A stretch of 64,000 nt of DNA, taken from contig JALHRQ010000012.1 in assembly GCA_022841375.1 (NCBI GenBank), forward strand, positions 49,326-113,325, read 5' to 3'. The stretch comes from Burkholderiales bacterium. Lineage in GTDB: Bacteria; Pseudomonadota; Gammaproteobacteria; Burkholderiales; SG8-41. Each line of letters opens with the position of its first letter. The first letter of the stretch is position 1. Under the pieces are notes generated by a model. It was not told the DNA's origin. It made no database searches and was given only the letters and a program-made list of their open reading frames with translations. Positions 52,677 through 61,639 of the stretch are shown here, one piece after another. The position numbers and the translations under genes were made by a program.

Positions 52677-53657
52677 ATGAGTCTCGTTAAACAGGAACAA
52701 AACACACTGGCCGCAAGGTCATATGCCGACACCACGGTACGATATCCGATCGGCGTTGCCGCGCGACTGACCGGTATCCAGGTCGAAACTCTGCGGGTCT
52801 GGGAGCGACGTTACGCCGTGATCGGTCCGAAGGTCAGCGCCACAGGCCGACGACTCTATGCCACTGCAGATCTGGAACGCTTGCGCTTGATCAAGCAACT
52901 GGTCGACAGCGGACATCCGATCAGTTCAGTGGCCTCGGTGCCCTCGGAGAAACTGCTGGAGCTGAGGGAAATATCGCTGGATCGCAGCGGCAGTGCTGGC
53001 GAGGATGCAACTGAACGGCTGAATCTGCGGGTTGTGCTGGTGGGCGAAGCGCAGCGCGCCGGGCGCGGCCGCGGACTGGTAGTTGCCGGGATGTGTGCGG
53101 ACATCGAGCGGGCGGCTGCGCAGTTTCGCAATGTTGAGGCCGATGCGGTGATCGTCGAGCTGCCTTCGCTGCTGGATCTGGATATCGAAGAAATCGATGC
53201 GATAAAAACCGCGGTAAGCGCGCAACTGGTGGTGGTGCTTTATCGCTTTGGCGCCAGTTCCACGGTGAGAAATATCCGCAAGGCCGGGCATGTTGCCGCG
53301 CACTCGGCGGTCGATAGTTTCGGGCTCCGTTCGCTGTGCCGTGCAGCGCTGATGCCGCCCGCTGCATTGCAACTGCCTGCGGAATCCACACAACGACTGG
53401 ATAACGCCACATTGGAAATGCTCGCGCAGGCTTCCACCAGCATCGAATGCGAGTGTCCGAAGCATCTGGTCGAATTGATACGGTCGCTGGCCAGCTTCGA
53501 GACCTATAGCGAGCAGTGCAGTATTCGCAGCGAACTGGATGCCACCGTGCACCAGGATCTGCAGCAGACCGCCGGTCGTGCGCGCATGCTGCTCGAGCAG
53601 TCTCTGCTGCGGCTGGCCATGCTCGAAGGGCTGCCGTTGCCGGAGACGCGCGGCTGA
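52677..53657 (+). CDS. MerR-family regulator with long C-terminal domain (CarH/LitR-like layout)
   Basis: A 326-aa protein from ATG 52677. Residues about 22-90 are a MerR HTH (YPIGVAARLTGIQVETLRVWERRY, then TGRRLYATADLERLRLIKQL). The C-terminal ~230 residues look like a cobalamin-binding-type domain in layout: a Rossmann-like part (VVLVGEAQRAGRGRGLVVAG...DADAVIVELPSLLDLD) but without the DxHxxG cobalamin motif. Such B12-less variants act with other signals. It is divergent from the SDR gene. The following GNAT-like gene starts 4 bp after its stop. Confidence 0.82.
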   Translation: MSLVKQEQNTLAARSYADTTVRYPIGVAARLTGIQVETLRVWERRYAVIGPKVSATGRRLYATADLERLRLIKQLVDSGHPISSVASVPSEKLLELREISLDRSGSAGEDATERLNLRVVLVGEAQRAGRGRGLVVAGMCADIERAAAQFRNVEADAVIVELPSLLDLDIEEIDAIKTAVSAQLVVVLYRFGASSTVRNIRKAGHVAAHSAVDSFGLRSLCRAALMPPAALQLPAESTQRLDNATLEMLAQASTSIECECPKHLVELIRSLASFETYSEQCSIRSELDATVHQDLQQTAGRARMLLEQSLLRLAMLEGLPLPETRG

Positions 53658-53661
53658 TCCG

Positions 53662-53946
53662 GTGGCGCCGCTGAACATCAATCACACGCAGGGCATCCTC
53701 ACACTCACCAACAGTGATACCACCATCGGTTATTGCCGCTATAACCCCGATGGTGAAGTGGAATACATTTTTGTGCATCCCGCCTACCGGCGCGGGGGTT
53801 ATGCCCGATCCATGCTGAAACTGGTGGAGCAGGCGGTCCAACGTCCGTTATCATTCCAGTCCCCGATCAGTCCGCTGGGTCAGGCATTGAAGAGCGCCTA
53901 TGCGGCCTGGCGTCCGGATCAGAAGACACAAAAAGAAACAGAATAG
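53662..53946 (+). CDS. GNAT-like acetyltransferase domain protein
   Basis: A 94-aa protein. GTG 53662 lies 4 bp after the MerR stop; no strong ribosome site is seen, so translation may be coupled. EVEYIFVHPAYRRGGYARSMLKLVEQ matches GNAT motif A, with the acetyl-CoA pyrophosphate loop RRGGYA. It is shorter than a full GNAT fold and lacks the N-terminal strands' usual length. Substrate unknown. Confidence 0.65.
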   Translation: MAPLNINHTQGILTLTNSDTTIGYCRYNPDGEVEYIFVHPAYRRGGYARSMLKLVEQAVQRPLSFQSPISPLGQALKSAYAAWRPDQKTQKETE

Positions 53947-54030
53947 AAATTCAAACTCGCGGATTCAGACCCGTATTCCGTATTTTTATATTCAGCCTGT
54001 GCAAACAGGTTCTCACGAAAGGATGTTCCC

Positions 54031-54534
54031 ATGATCGCAGTTGGCCAGACTCTCCCCGCAGGCAAGTTGATGGAATCCACCGCATTCGACGAATCCAACG
54101 GCTGCCCGATGCCGCCGCAGGAAGTGGATGTGGCAGCCGCCAGCCAGGGCAAGAAGATCGTTATTTTCGGTCTGCCCGGTGCTTACACGCCGACTTGCTC
54201 GGCAAAACATGTTCCCGGATATGTGCAGCATCGCGATGCGTTGAAGGCCAAGGGCGTGGACGAAGTGTGGTGCCTGGCGACCAATGACGCGTTTGTGATG
54301 GCGGCCTGGGGCCGTGAGCAGAAAACCGCCGGCAAAGTACGCATGCTCGCCGACGGCAGCGTGAATTACACCAAGGCGCTGGGCCTGGAGCTCGACCTTA
54401 CCGCGCGCGGCATGGGTGTGCGCACCAACCGTTTTGCGATGATTGTCGATAACGGTGTGGTCAAACACCTCGCTGTTGAAGCGGCCGGCAAGTTTGAAGT
54501 GTCTTCGGCTGAAGCGATTCTGGCCAAGCTGTAA
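54031..54534 (+). CDS. Peroxiredoxin, Prx5/AhpE-like redoxin family
   Basis: A 167-aa thiol peroxidase that reduces hydrogen and organic peroxides. The peroxidatic Cys56 lies in PGAYTPTCS, the Prx5 signature; GRE...GKVRMLADGS and TNRFAMIVDNGVV are family blocks. It has an AAGGAT-type ribosome site and its own strong terminator, so it is monocistronic. Reductant (glutaredoxin or thioredoxin) not evident. Confidence 0.93.
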   Translation: MIAVGQTLPAGKLMESTAFDESNGCPMPPQEVDVAAASQGKKIVIFGLPGAYTPTCSAKHVPGYVQHRDALKAKGVDEVWCLATNDAFVMAAWGREQKTAGKVRMLADGSVNYTKALGLELDLTARGMGVRTNRFAMIVDNGVVKHLAVEAAGKFEVSSAEAILAKL

Positions 54535-54588
54535 ACCGTATTGCGGCCGTCGTATGATGCTGCGGCAGTAAGCGGCGTTTTAATCAAG

Positions 54589-54622
54589 CAAGGCGGGGCA
54601 GAGATGCCCCGCCTTGTTTTTT
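54589..54622 (+). terminator. Strong intrinsic terminator of the peroxiredoxin gene
   Basis: A perfect 12-bp stem, CAAGGCGGGGCA (54589-54600) with TGCCCCGCCTTG (54605-54616) and a GAGA loop, followed by TTTTTT. Confidence 0.93.
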
Positions 54623-54703
54623 GTAGGCCCGGGCTTTACATTGCCCGCGGCCTTTGAATTCTTAAAAATTCTCATAAAAATCCACAACACGGCGGAGTGA
54701 GCA

Positions 54704-55576
54704 ATGATTACGTGCATCGATCACATCACCATCGGCGTCGCCGATCTGCAGCAGGGCGTGGCGCAATACCGCAAGCTCGGCTTCAACGTGCTGCCCGGCG
54801 GCGTGCACGCCGGCAAGGGCACGCATAACGCGGTGGCGTGGAACGGCGAGGAATACATCGAACTGCTGGCGATTCGTGATGTGGGTGAATACCGCGCGGC
54901 GAGTGCGAGCGGCGGCACTTTCGAGAAATTCATCGCGGACGGCGGCGGCATTCGATCGATTGCGCTGGCGAGTGATGATCTGGCTGGCGATGTGGCGGGC
55001 ATGCGCAGCCGCGGCATCGATGTGGGTGATCCGGTGGAAGGTTCGCGGCGCACGCCGGAAGGGCAGGAACTGCGCTGGAAACTGGCGATGCTGGGGGCAA
55101 CGCATGCGTTGCCGATATTCTTTATTCAACATCTGACGCCGCTGGCGCAACGCCGTCCGGCTGCCGCAGGCGCGCACCCGAATGCAGTGACCGGACTCGA
55201 ACGTACCTATATCGTGGTTGAAAACGCGGAAAATGCCGCGGTGAATTGCGCGAAGATACTCGGCATGGATGTGCCCAAACTGCAGAAGGGCACGGTGATC
55301 ATGTCGAACATGGCGATATTCCAGCTGGGGCCGACCGGCATGGGCATCGTGACCCCTTATGCCGATGGCCCCGCGGCCAGCGCGCTGCACAAGCGCGGCC
55401 CGGGCGCGTTTCAGGCTTTGTATCGCACCACCAGCATGGGCGCTGCGGCGCGCTGGATGGCGGCTCAAGGCCTGCCGCCATTGGAGCGCGGCGTGCGCAA
55501 TACCGGTGAACACGCGATGCTGGCGACGCCGACTGAAGCTTGCGGCGCCTATATTGGTTTTGTCGGTCCGGAATAA
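54704..55576 (+). CDS. VOC-superfamily (glyoxalase-like) protein
   Basis: A 290-aa protein with a glyoxalase-like N-terminal module (IDHITIGVADLQQGVAQYRKLGFNV...HNAVAWNGEEYIELLAI) and a second, degenerate module (RTYIVVENAENAAVNCAKILGM...TVIMSNMAIFQLGP). His7 and Glu53-type ligands of the first module suggest a metal site. A GGAG ribosome site precedes the ATG. It opens the Bug/dienelactone hydrolase cluster and could be a ring-cleavage enzyme or isomerase; the reaction is not assignable. Confidence 0.8.
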   Translation: MITCIDHITIGVADLQQGVAQYRKLGFNVLPGGVHAGKGTHNAVAWNGEEYIELLAIRDVGEYRAASASGGTFEKFIADGGGIRSIALASDDLAGDVAGMRSRGIDVGDPVEGSRRTPEGQELRWKLAMLGATHALPIFFIQHLTPLAQRRPAAAGAHPNAVTGLERTYIVVENAENAAVNCAKILGMDVPKLQKGTVIMSNMAIFQLGPTGMGIVTPYADGPAASALHKRGPGAFQALYRTTSMGAAARWMAAQGLPPLERGVRNTGEHAMLATPTEACGAYIGFVGPE

Positions 55577-55781
55577 GCGTCAGGATGCACAGGGAATGTA
55601 TATAAGTAATTGTTTTAAAAGATAAATTATTAAAGTTCTGCACTGATGTATAACGCCCCCGGCTGGATTGCGGTCACATCGGCAGTGGGGTTAAATGGCA
55701 CACCCCGGAGCGGCAGGCGCTTGCAGAACCGCGCGAACAAGAGCGCGCCCGGTTTGTCAGAATCAATCAAGGAGGAGAACC

Positions 55782-56747
55782 ATGCGTATCAACGTTGCCG
55801 CAGCGCTCGCGCTGGGGGTGATCGCCGTCACACCGGCGTTTGCTCAAACCGCCAAATACCCCGAGCGCCCGGTGCGCATGATCATCCCGTTTCCGCCGGG
55901 TGGCACTGTTGATGTGGTGGCGCGTCTGGTGGGACCGATTGCCACGCAATCGATCGGCCAGCAGATTGTCATGGAGAATCGCGTGGGCGCTTCGGGCATC
56001 ATCGGCACCGGTTTTGTCGCGCAATCCAAGCCCGATGGTTACACACTGCTGATCAACACCACGCCGCTGGTCACCAACACGTTGATGTTCAGCAAAGTGC
56101 CGTACGATGCGCTGACCGATTTCGCGCCGATTTCGCTGCTGGCTTCAACGCCATCCTTTGTCAGCGTGCATCCGTCAGTGCCGGCGCGCAACGTCAAGGA
56201 ACTGATTGCGCTGGCCAAGGCGCGTCCCGGCACACTGAATTACGGCGGCGCGGGCACCGGCACCAATCCCCATATCGCCGGTGAGCTGTTCAACTATCTC
56301 GCCAAAACTGAAATCGCCGTTGTGCAATATAAAGGCGGCGGTCCGGCGCTGACCGCGGCGATCAGCGGTGAAGTGGGGGTTTCGTTTTCGGGGCTGGCGG
56401 GTGCGACCGGGTTCGTCAAATCGGGCCGGCTGCGCGCGCTGGGCGTAACCAGCCTCAAGCCCAGCCCGGCTTTGCCCGGCGTGCCCCCCATCGCCGATGT
56501 GCTGCCCGGTTATGAATTCAGTGCATGGTTCGCATTGGCTGCGCCCAAAGGCACGCCGCGCGATATCGTCAATACATTGAATCAGCATTTCATCAAAGCG
56601 GTAAACGGTCCGGAACTGGCGCGCCGCTTTGCGGATGAAGGTATTGATGCCATCGGCAGCACCCCGGAACAACTGGGTACGTTCCTCGACAACGAGCTGA
56701 AGAAATTCGCGCGGGTGATCAAGGAACGCAAGATGAAGGCGGATTGA
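55782..56747 (+). CDS. Bug/TctC-family periplasmic solute-binding protein
   Basis: A 321-aa receptor. GGAGGAG precedes ATG 55782 and a signal peptide ends at PAFAQ. The Bug motifs are YPERPVRMIIPFPPGGTVD, RVGASGIIGTG, KPDGYTLLI and YKGGGPALTAAISGEV. It is the first of three Bug genes in this cluster. No membrane transporter genes adjoin it. Carboxylate ligand presumed. Confidence 0.92.
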   Translation: MRINVAAALALGVIAVTPAFAQTAKYPERPVRMIIPFPPGGTVDVVARLVGPIATQSIGQQIVMENRVGASGIIGTGFVAQSKPDGYTLLINTTPLVTNTLMFSKVPYDALTDFAPISLLASTPSFVSVHPSVPARNVKELIALAKARPGTLNYGGAGTGTNPHIAGELFNYLAKTEIAVVQYKGGGPALTAAISGEVGVSFSGLAGATGFVKSGRLRALGVTSLKPSPALPGVPPIADVLPGYEFSAWFALAAPKGTPRDIVNTLNQHFIKAVNGPELARRFADEGIDAIGSTPEQLGTFLDNELKKFARVIKERKMKAD

Positions 56748-56768
56748 GAGGGTTCTGCGTAGGACTGA

Positions 56769-56932
56769 CCCGGATTACCATCCGGGCTACAAAGGCGGGC
56801 ATTGCACGGGGTTCGTAGCCCGGATGCGCCCCGAAGGAAGTCCTCTTGGGGGGTAATCCGGGGCGGGAGTTGAGAAAAACGACGACGGTGCTTCTTCCCG
56901 GATTCTGGCCTGCGGCCTCCATCCGGGCTACA
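56769..56932. repeat. Interspersed CCGGATTA/CCGGGCTAC repeat, copy 1
   Basis: A noncoding repeat with GTAGCCCGGATG, CGCCCCGAAGGAAGTCC and an inverted CATCCGGGCTAC end; a second copy lies at 62735-62859. It fills the gap between two Bug genes and could form stable stems in mRNA. Confidence 0.75.
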
Positions 56933-56996
56933 AAAGCGGGGCGTTGCTGACATTAAAAAAGACGGCTTGTTGCCGCCATATACGAGGAGAAGTTTG

Positions 56997-57971
56997 ATGA
57001 ATATTCCATTTCGAGCGGTTGCTGCGTTACTGGGCGTCACTGCATGTTTTACTGCGGCGGCGCAATCTGCAGCCAATTACCCCGAGCGGCCGATTCGGAT
57101 GATTGCGCCGTCATCACCGGGTGGCCCCAATGACGTGATCGCACGCGCCGTGTGCACGCCGATGGCGGAGCTGCTGGGCAAGCAGATCGTGATCGACAAT
57201 CGCGCCGGTGCGGCAGGGTTGATCGGCACCGATATAGTTGCGAAGGCGATTCCCGACGGTTACACATTGCTGTTCGGTTTTTCCGGCCCGCTGTCCATCG
57301 TACCCAATCTGGTGAAGTCGGTGCCTTATGATCCGGTGCGCGATTTTGCGCATATCTCCTTGGTTGCCGCGTCGCCCTATGTGCTGCTGGCGCATCCGTC
57401 GCTGCCGGTGAAATCGGTCAAGGAACTGGTCACGCTGGCCAAATCGCAACCGGGTAAATTGAATTTTGCGTCGGGCGGTAATGGAACCGGCATTCACATG
57501 GCGAGCGAACTGCTGAATGTTGCCGCGGGTATTCGCATTACCCACGTACCGTACAAAGGTGCCGGACCCGGCATGGCCGCGTTGATCGCGGGTGAGGTCA
57601 ACACCATGTTCAACGGCCTCTCGTCCGCACTGCCGCATATCAAATCGAACCGGGTGCGGGCGCTGGCGGTCGGCGGCGACAACCGTTCGAAGCTGATGCC
57701 CGATCTGCCGACCGTCGCGGAAAGCGGGCTGAAGTTCAGCATCGCAGGCTGGTATAGCCTCTCTGGACCGAAAGGCCTGCCGAAACCGATCTCGGCGCGT
57801 TTGCACAAGGATATGTTGCGCGCGATGGACACGCCGGAAACCAAGGAACGTTTTAACGCGCTGGCAGTGGAGGCGATCGGCTCAACACCTGAGGTCTTTG
57901 TCACGATGCTGCGCGAAGAAGTGGCGAAGTGGGGCCCGGTGGTCAAGGCGGCCGGTATCACCGTTCAATAA
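56997..57971 (+). CDS. Bug/TctC-family periplasmic solute-binding protein
   Basis: A 324-aa receptor. GAGGAGA precedes ATG 56997; the signal peptide ends at TAAAQ. Family motifs are YPERPIRMIAPSSPGGPND, NRAGAAGLIGTD, PDGYTLLFG and YKGAGPGMAALIAGEV. It is 22 bp upstream of the dienelactone hydrolase, which suggests uptake linked to lactone breakdown. Confidence 0.92.
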   Translation: MNIPFRAVAALLGVTACFTAAAQSAANYPERPIRMIAPSSPGGPNDVIARAVCTPMAELLGKQIVIDNRAGAAGLIGTDIVAKAIPDGYTLLFGFSGPLSIVPNLVKSVPYDPVRDFAHISLVAASPYVLLAHPSLPVKSVKELVTLAKSQPGKLNFASGGNGTGIHMASELLNVAAGIRITHVPYKGAGPGMAALIAGEVNTMFNGLSSALPHIKSNRVRALAVGGDNRSKLMPDLPTVAESGLKFSIAGWYSLSGPKGLPKPISARLHKDMLRAMDTPETKERFNALAVEAIGSTPEVFVTMLREEVAKWGPVVKAAGITVQ

Positions 57972-57993
57972 GGTTACAAGGGACCAGGAGCAA

Positions 57994-58704
57994 ATGAGCA
58001 ACATGCAGACTCGCAACATCAAGGTGCCGCTGCGCGATGGCGTCATGGGCGGTTATCTCGCGGTGCCGGACGGCCCGCCCAAAGGTGCCATCGTCGCCAT
58101 CATGGAAATCTGGGGCGTCAACGACACCATGCGTGCGCACGCGCATGAATTCGCCGAAGCGGGCTTCGTGTGTTTTGTGCCGGATCTGTTCTGGCGGCTG
58201 GAACCCGGTGTTGAACTCTCGGACCGTAATCCCGAGGATGTCAAAAAAGCCTTTGATCTGTATTACGACTTTGATTACGACCTCGGCGTGCGCGACATGG
58301 AAGACACCGTCAAACACATCGCCACGCTGCCGGAGTGCAATGGCAAGGTCGGCGCGGTGGGTTATTGCCTGGGCGGCAAACTTTGTTACCTGCTGTGCTG
58401 CCGCACCGACATCGATTGCGCAGTGGCTTATTACGGCACCTACATCGAACACAACATCCGCGAAGTCGGCAATCTGCACCGGCCGTTCATGCTGCACATG
58501 GCAATGAAAGACCGCTGGGTGCAGGCGGAGGTGAATGAACTGCTCGAGCGGCGGCTGTCGCCGAATCCGCTGGTGGAGATTCATCAATACCCGGGCGCAG
58601 ACCACGCGTTTGCGCGCCACGGCGGGCGCACCTACAGCAAGCCGGAGGCGGATCGCGCGCTGGCCCTGAGTGTGGCGTTCTTCAAGCGGCACCTTCAAAA
58701 ATAA
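57994..58704 (+). CDS. Dienelactone hydrolase family protein
   Basis: A 236-aa alpha/beta hydrolase. The nucleophile is Cys in GAVGYCLGGKL, the catalytic His is in PGADHAFARHGG, and the family's EIWGVNDTMRAHAHEFAE block lines the active site. It hydrolyses dienelactone or similar lactones of the modified ortho-cleavage pathways. CAGGAG sits only 3 nt before ATG 57994; an ATG three codons later (58003) is equally possible. It lies between two Bug genes and shares their orientation. Confidence 0.9.
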   Translation: MSNMQTRNIKVPLRDGVMGGYLAVPDGPPKGAIVAIMEIWGVNDTMRAHAHEFAEAGFVCFVPDLFWRLEPGVELSDRNPEDVKKAFDLYYDFDYDLGVRDMEDTVKHIATLPECNGKVGAVGYCLGGKLCYLLCCRTDIDCAVAYYGTYIEHNIREVGNLHRPFMLHMAMKDRWVQAEVNELLERRLSPNPLVEIHQYPGADHAFARHGGRTYSKPEADRALALSVAFFKRHLQK

Positions 58705-58730
58705 GTCAATAAAATCATAAGGATACGATC

Positions 58731-59717
58731 ATGAGCCGACGTCTGCTGTTGCAACTCACACTGACTCTGGCGGCCGCGACAGCTGCGGCCTGGCCTGCGG
58801 CCGATGTATTGGCGCAGGCGAATTACCCGACACGTCCCGTGCGCATGATCGCGCCGTTCCCGGCGGGCGGCGGTTACGATTTCATGGCGCGCAACATTGG
58901 CATTCGCCTGACCGAAGTCTGGGGTCAGCAGTTTCTGGTGGAGAATCGTGCAGGGGCCAACGGCAACATCGGATCGGATGTTGTGGCCAAGTCTGCACCC
59001 GACGGCTACACGCTGCTGCTCGGTGGCATCGGCCCGCAAGCGCTGAGCGTGGCGCTGTATCCCAAGATGCCCTACGACGCGATGAAAGACTTCGAGCCGA
59101 TCTCGCTGGTGGCGTCCCAGCCCAACCTGCTGGTGGTGCATCCGTCGGTGCCAGTCAAAAACGTCAAGGAACTGATCGCGCTGGCCAAATCGAAGCCGGG
59201 ACAGATCACCTTCGGCTCACCGAGCAACGCCAGCGGCCAGCATTTCGGTCTGGAGCAGTTAAAGCAGATGACCGGTGTGGATCTTGTTCACATTCCGTTC
59301 AAGGGCGCCGCGCCCTTGCATACCGCGCTGCTGTCGGGCGAGGTATCGGTTGGCTTCAACATTATCCTGCTGCCGCTGCAGCACATAAAAACCGGCAAGT
59401 TACGGGGGCTGGCCACCGCCAGTACCAAGCGCGCTGCACTGGCGCCGGACATACCAACAATGGCGGAGCAGGGATATCCGATCGACTTTGATACCTGGTA
59501 CGGGCTCTATGCGCCGGCCGGCACCAGCAAGGAGATTGTTGCGAAGCTGAGTGCGGAAGTAGGGCGCATTCTCGCCGTGCAGGATTTCAAGGACCGCGCG
59601 GCAGTCATGGGTGTCGAACTGAGCGGCACTTCGCCCGAACGGTTATCCGCACACATGCGCAATGAAATCAACCGATGGACCAAGGTGGCGAAGGCGGCCA
59701 ATATGAAAATCGATTGA
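58731..59717 (+). CDS. Bug/TctC-family periplasmic solute-binding protein
   Basis: A 328-aa receptor with a signal peptide ending at DVLAQ. Motifs are YPTRPVRMIAPFPAGGGYD, NRAGANGNIGSD, APDGYTLLLG and FKGAAPLHTALLSGEV. AAGGAT precedes the ATG. It follows the dienelactone hydrolase by 26 bp and ends the cluster at the terminator at 59739. Confidence 0.92.
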   Translation: MSRRLLLQLTLTLAAATAAAWPAADVLAQANYPTRPVRMIAPFPAGGGYDFMARNIGIRLTEVWGQQFLVENRAGANGNIGSDVVAKSAPDGYTLLLGGIGPQALSVALYPKMPYDAMKDFEPISLVASQPNLLVVHPSVPVKNVKELIALAKSKPGQITFGSPSNASGQHFGLEQLKQMTGVDLVHIPFKGAAPLHTALLSGEVSVGFNIILLPLQHIKTGKLRGLATASTKRAALAPDIPTMAEQGYPIDFDTWYGLYAPAGTSKEIVAKLSAEVGRILAVQDFKDRAAVMGVELSGTSPERLSAHMRNEINRWTKVAKAANMKID

Positions 59718-59738
59718 TTTCATTCAGCCCTCAAATAC

Positions 59739-59763
59739 AACGCCGCGTCCGCGGCGTTTTTTT
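59739..59763 (+). terminator. Intrinsic terminator of the Bug/dienelactone hydrolase cluster
   Basis: An 8-bp stem AACGCCGC (59739-59746) with GCGGCGTT (59751-59758), loop GTCC, followed by a T-run. Confidence 0.9.
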
Positions 59764-59819
59764 ATGGCACAAACAGACGCCAGTCTTTAATTTGCCTAAA
59801 TTCATGCTTGTGTCTACAA

Positions 59820-59829
59820 TGTATATACA
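59820..59829 (+). promoter_or_regulatory. Candidate mazEF promoter/operator
   Basis: The palindrome TGTATATACA lies about 23 bp upstream of mazE, with TACAAT just before it as a possible -10. Position and symmetry fit MazE autorepression. Confidence 0.45.
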
Positions 59830-59852
59830 GCAATCTTATTCAGGAATAAATG

Positions 59853-60095
59853 ATGGACGCAATTATTCGTAAGTGGGGCAACAGCCCAGCGGTGCGCTTA
59901 ACGTCATCAACGATGAAGGCGGCGGCTTTCGACCTTGAACAGAGAGTCACCGTTAAGGCGACGAAGGGACGCATTGTCATTGAGCCGGCAGACCAGACTG
60001 AATTCAGCTTGGAGTCGCTGGTTTCCGGAATCAGTGAAGAGAATCGTCATGACGAAGTTGATTTTGGCGAACCGGTGGGGCGGGAGAGTCTATAG
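59853..60095 (+). CDS. mazE: MazE-family antitoxin
   Basis: An 80-aa protein from ATG 59853 (an ATG at 59850 is also possible; AGGA is 7 nt before 59853). The N-terminal AbrB/MazE swapped-hairpin domain reads IIRKWGNSPAVRLTSSTMKAA...VTVKATKGRIVIEP. The acidic C terminus (SGISEENRHDEVDFGEP) binds the toxin. It ends directly before mazF. Confidence 0.9.
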   Translation: MDAIIRKWGNSPAVRLTSSTMKAAAFDLEQRVTVKATKGRIVIEPADQTEFSLESLVSGISEENRHDEVDFGEPVGRESL

Positions 60096-60440
60096 ATGGC
60101 GGCCCGGGGCTATGTGCCTGATGCCGGTGATTTAGTCTGGCTGGAATTTAATCCTCAGGCGGGCCATGAGCAGGCAGGACGGCGTCCGGCGCTGGTGATA
60201 AGCCCTGCGGTTTATAACGCCAAGGCCGGTCTGATGATTTGCTGCCCCTTGTCCACTAAGGTCAAAGGCTATCCATTTGAAGTGAAAATAACGGCGGACG
60301 GTGTAGAGGGTGTCGTCCTGTCGGATCAGGTCAAGTCATTGGACTGGCGGCACCGCCGCGCCCGGAAAAAGGGGCGCGTGGATGCATCCGTGCTGTTTGA
60401 AGTTCGGTCGAAAATAAAAGCCCTGTTGCAAATCAAATAG
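60096..60440 (+). CDS. mazF: MazF-family endoribonuclease toxin
   Basis: A 114-aa sequence-specific mRNA interferase with the MazF/PemK fold: GDLVWLEFNPQAGHEQAGRRPALVISP, ICCPLSTKVKGYPFEV and VVLSDQVKSLDWRHRRA. The ATG is immediately after the mazE stop, so they are coupled. Confidence 0.94.
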   Translation: MAARGYVPDAGDLVWLEFNPQAGHEQAGRRPALVISPAVYNAKAGLMICCPLSTKVKGYPFEVKITADGVEGVVLSDQVKSLDWRHRRARKKGRVDASVLFEVRSKIKALLQIK

Positions 60441-60547
60441 CCATCATTGCGACGACGATTGAATTTATCGTAGATGCAGCACGGATCGGATTCGCCCTGA
60501 ATCAAGAGAATGGCGTGGAAGTGGTGCTTATCGTTGAAGAAGCCGGA

Positions 60548-61546
60548 TTACAGGTTCAACAACTTCGCTGCGTTGTTCCAGAGAATCTGGTCTTTTTGCG
60601 CTGCAGTCAGTGACTTGACGCCGTGCACAAACTTGACCGGTTCTTCATACGCGATATCGAAACAGTAATCGCTACCGACGAGGATGCGGTCGATGCCAAC
60701 GAGCTTGATCAGTTCTTCCAACTGGTCTTCACTGTAGGTGATGGTGTCGTAAGTGAAGCGCTTGAGATAGCTCGACGGCGGTTTGCTGATGGTTTTGCAT
60801 TCCTGACGCGTGTAGAAGCCGCGATCCAGACGTCCGCGGATGCCGGGCAGCGCACCGCCGGCGTGGGGCAGGCTGACTTCGAGCTTGGGGAAGGCGTCGA
60901 GCACGCCGCCGTAGATCAGGTGTGAAGCTGCGATCGCGGTGTCGAAGGGATTGCCGCAGAGGTTGATCAGGTAATACTGCTTCAGCCGTTCATTGTTGAT
61001 CATCATCGGGTGCAGGAAGACCGGCAGCCCCAGCGCTTCGCAACGCTCATACACCGGCCAGAAGCTGCGGTCCGACAGTTCGCGGTCGCGCACGGCGGTG
61101 GCCATATACACCCCTTTGATGCCGGGCAGTTTGGCGGCGCGTTCGAGTTCTTCGAGTGCCAGAAGCGGATTCTGGAAGGGCAGACAGGCGAACCCGATAA
61201 AACGGTCAGGGTGTTGCAGATGCGCCGCGCTGATCGCATCGTTGAACGCCTGACAGAGCTGCATGCCGAGATCGTCATCGGCCCAATACACCATCGGCTG
61301 TGTCAGCGACAGCGCGTGCATGCCCAGACCCTGGCGATCCATGATCTGCAGCCGCTCATCGAGATCAATGAACTGGCGCACGATGGGGCCGGTGCGCAGA
61401 TGCAGCCCCACCTGGATAAAGGTGACGCCCTTGTCATCAGTGACCACCGTGGTGCCGCAGCGTTTGCCGTACTGAGCGATCAGGTCGATGTATTGCTGCG
61501 GGAAATAGTGGGTGTGGGTGTCGATGGTTTTGAGCGGGTGGGTCAC
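60548..61546 (-). CDS. Amidohydrolase-2 family (ACMSD-like) protein
   Basis: A 332-aa metal-dependent TIM-barrel enzyme. Likely ligands are the HxH of IDTHTHYFP, His in FLHPMMI, His in LPHAGGA and Asp in GSDYCFD. It belongs to the same family as the enzyme at 2749-3738 and shows the same block order (YYLINLCGNPFDTAIAASHLIYGG against YYLTNLIGNPLDTTIMVGKLMFSG). It probably decarboxylates or hydrates a ring-cleavage acid. Minus strand, separate from the mazEF pair. Confidence 0.85.
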   Translation of the reverse strand: MTHPLKTIDTHTHYFPQQYIDLIAQYGKRCGTTVVTDDKGVTFIQVGLHLRTGPIVRQFIDLDERLQIMDRQGLGMHALSLTQPMVYWADDDLGMQLCQAFNDAISAAHLQHPDRFIGFACLPFQNPLLALEELERAAKLPGIKGVYMATAVRDRELSDRSFWPVYERCEALGLPVFLHPMMINNERLKQYYLINLCGNPFDTAIAASHLIYGGVLDAFPKLEVSLPHAGGALPGIRGRLDRGFYTRQECKTISKPPSSYLKRFTYDTITYSEDQLEELIKLVGIDRILVGSDYCFDIAYEEPVKFVHGVKSLTAAQKDQILWNNAAKLLNL

Positions 61547-61639
61547 GGTCGTTCCTCAGAAAGTTGTTATGGTTTTTTTGAGCAGGATCATGGTCAGGGT
61601 CAGGGCTGGTGTTCACGCTGCCCGATCATAAACTTTCAT

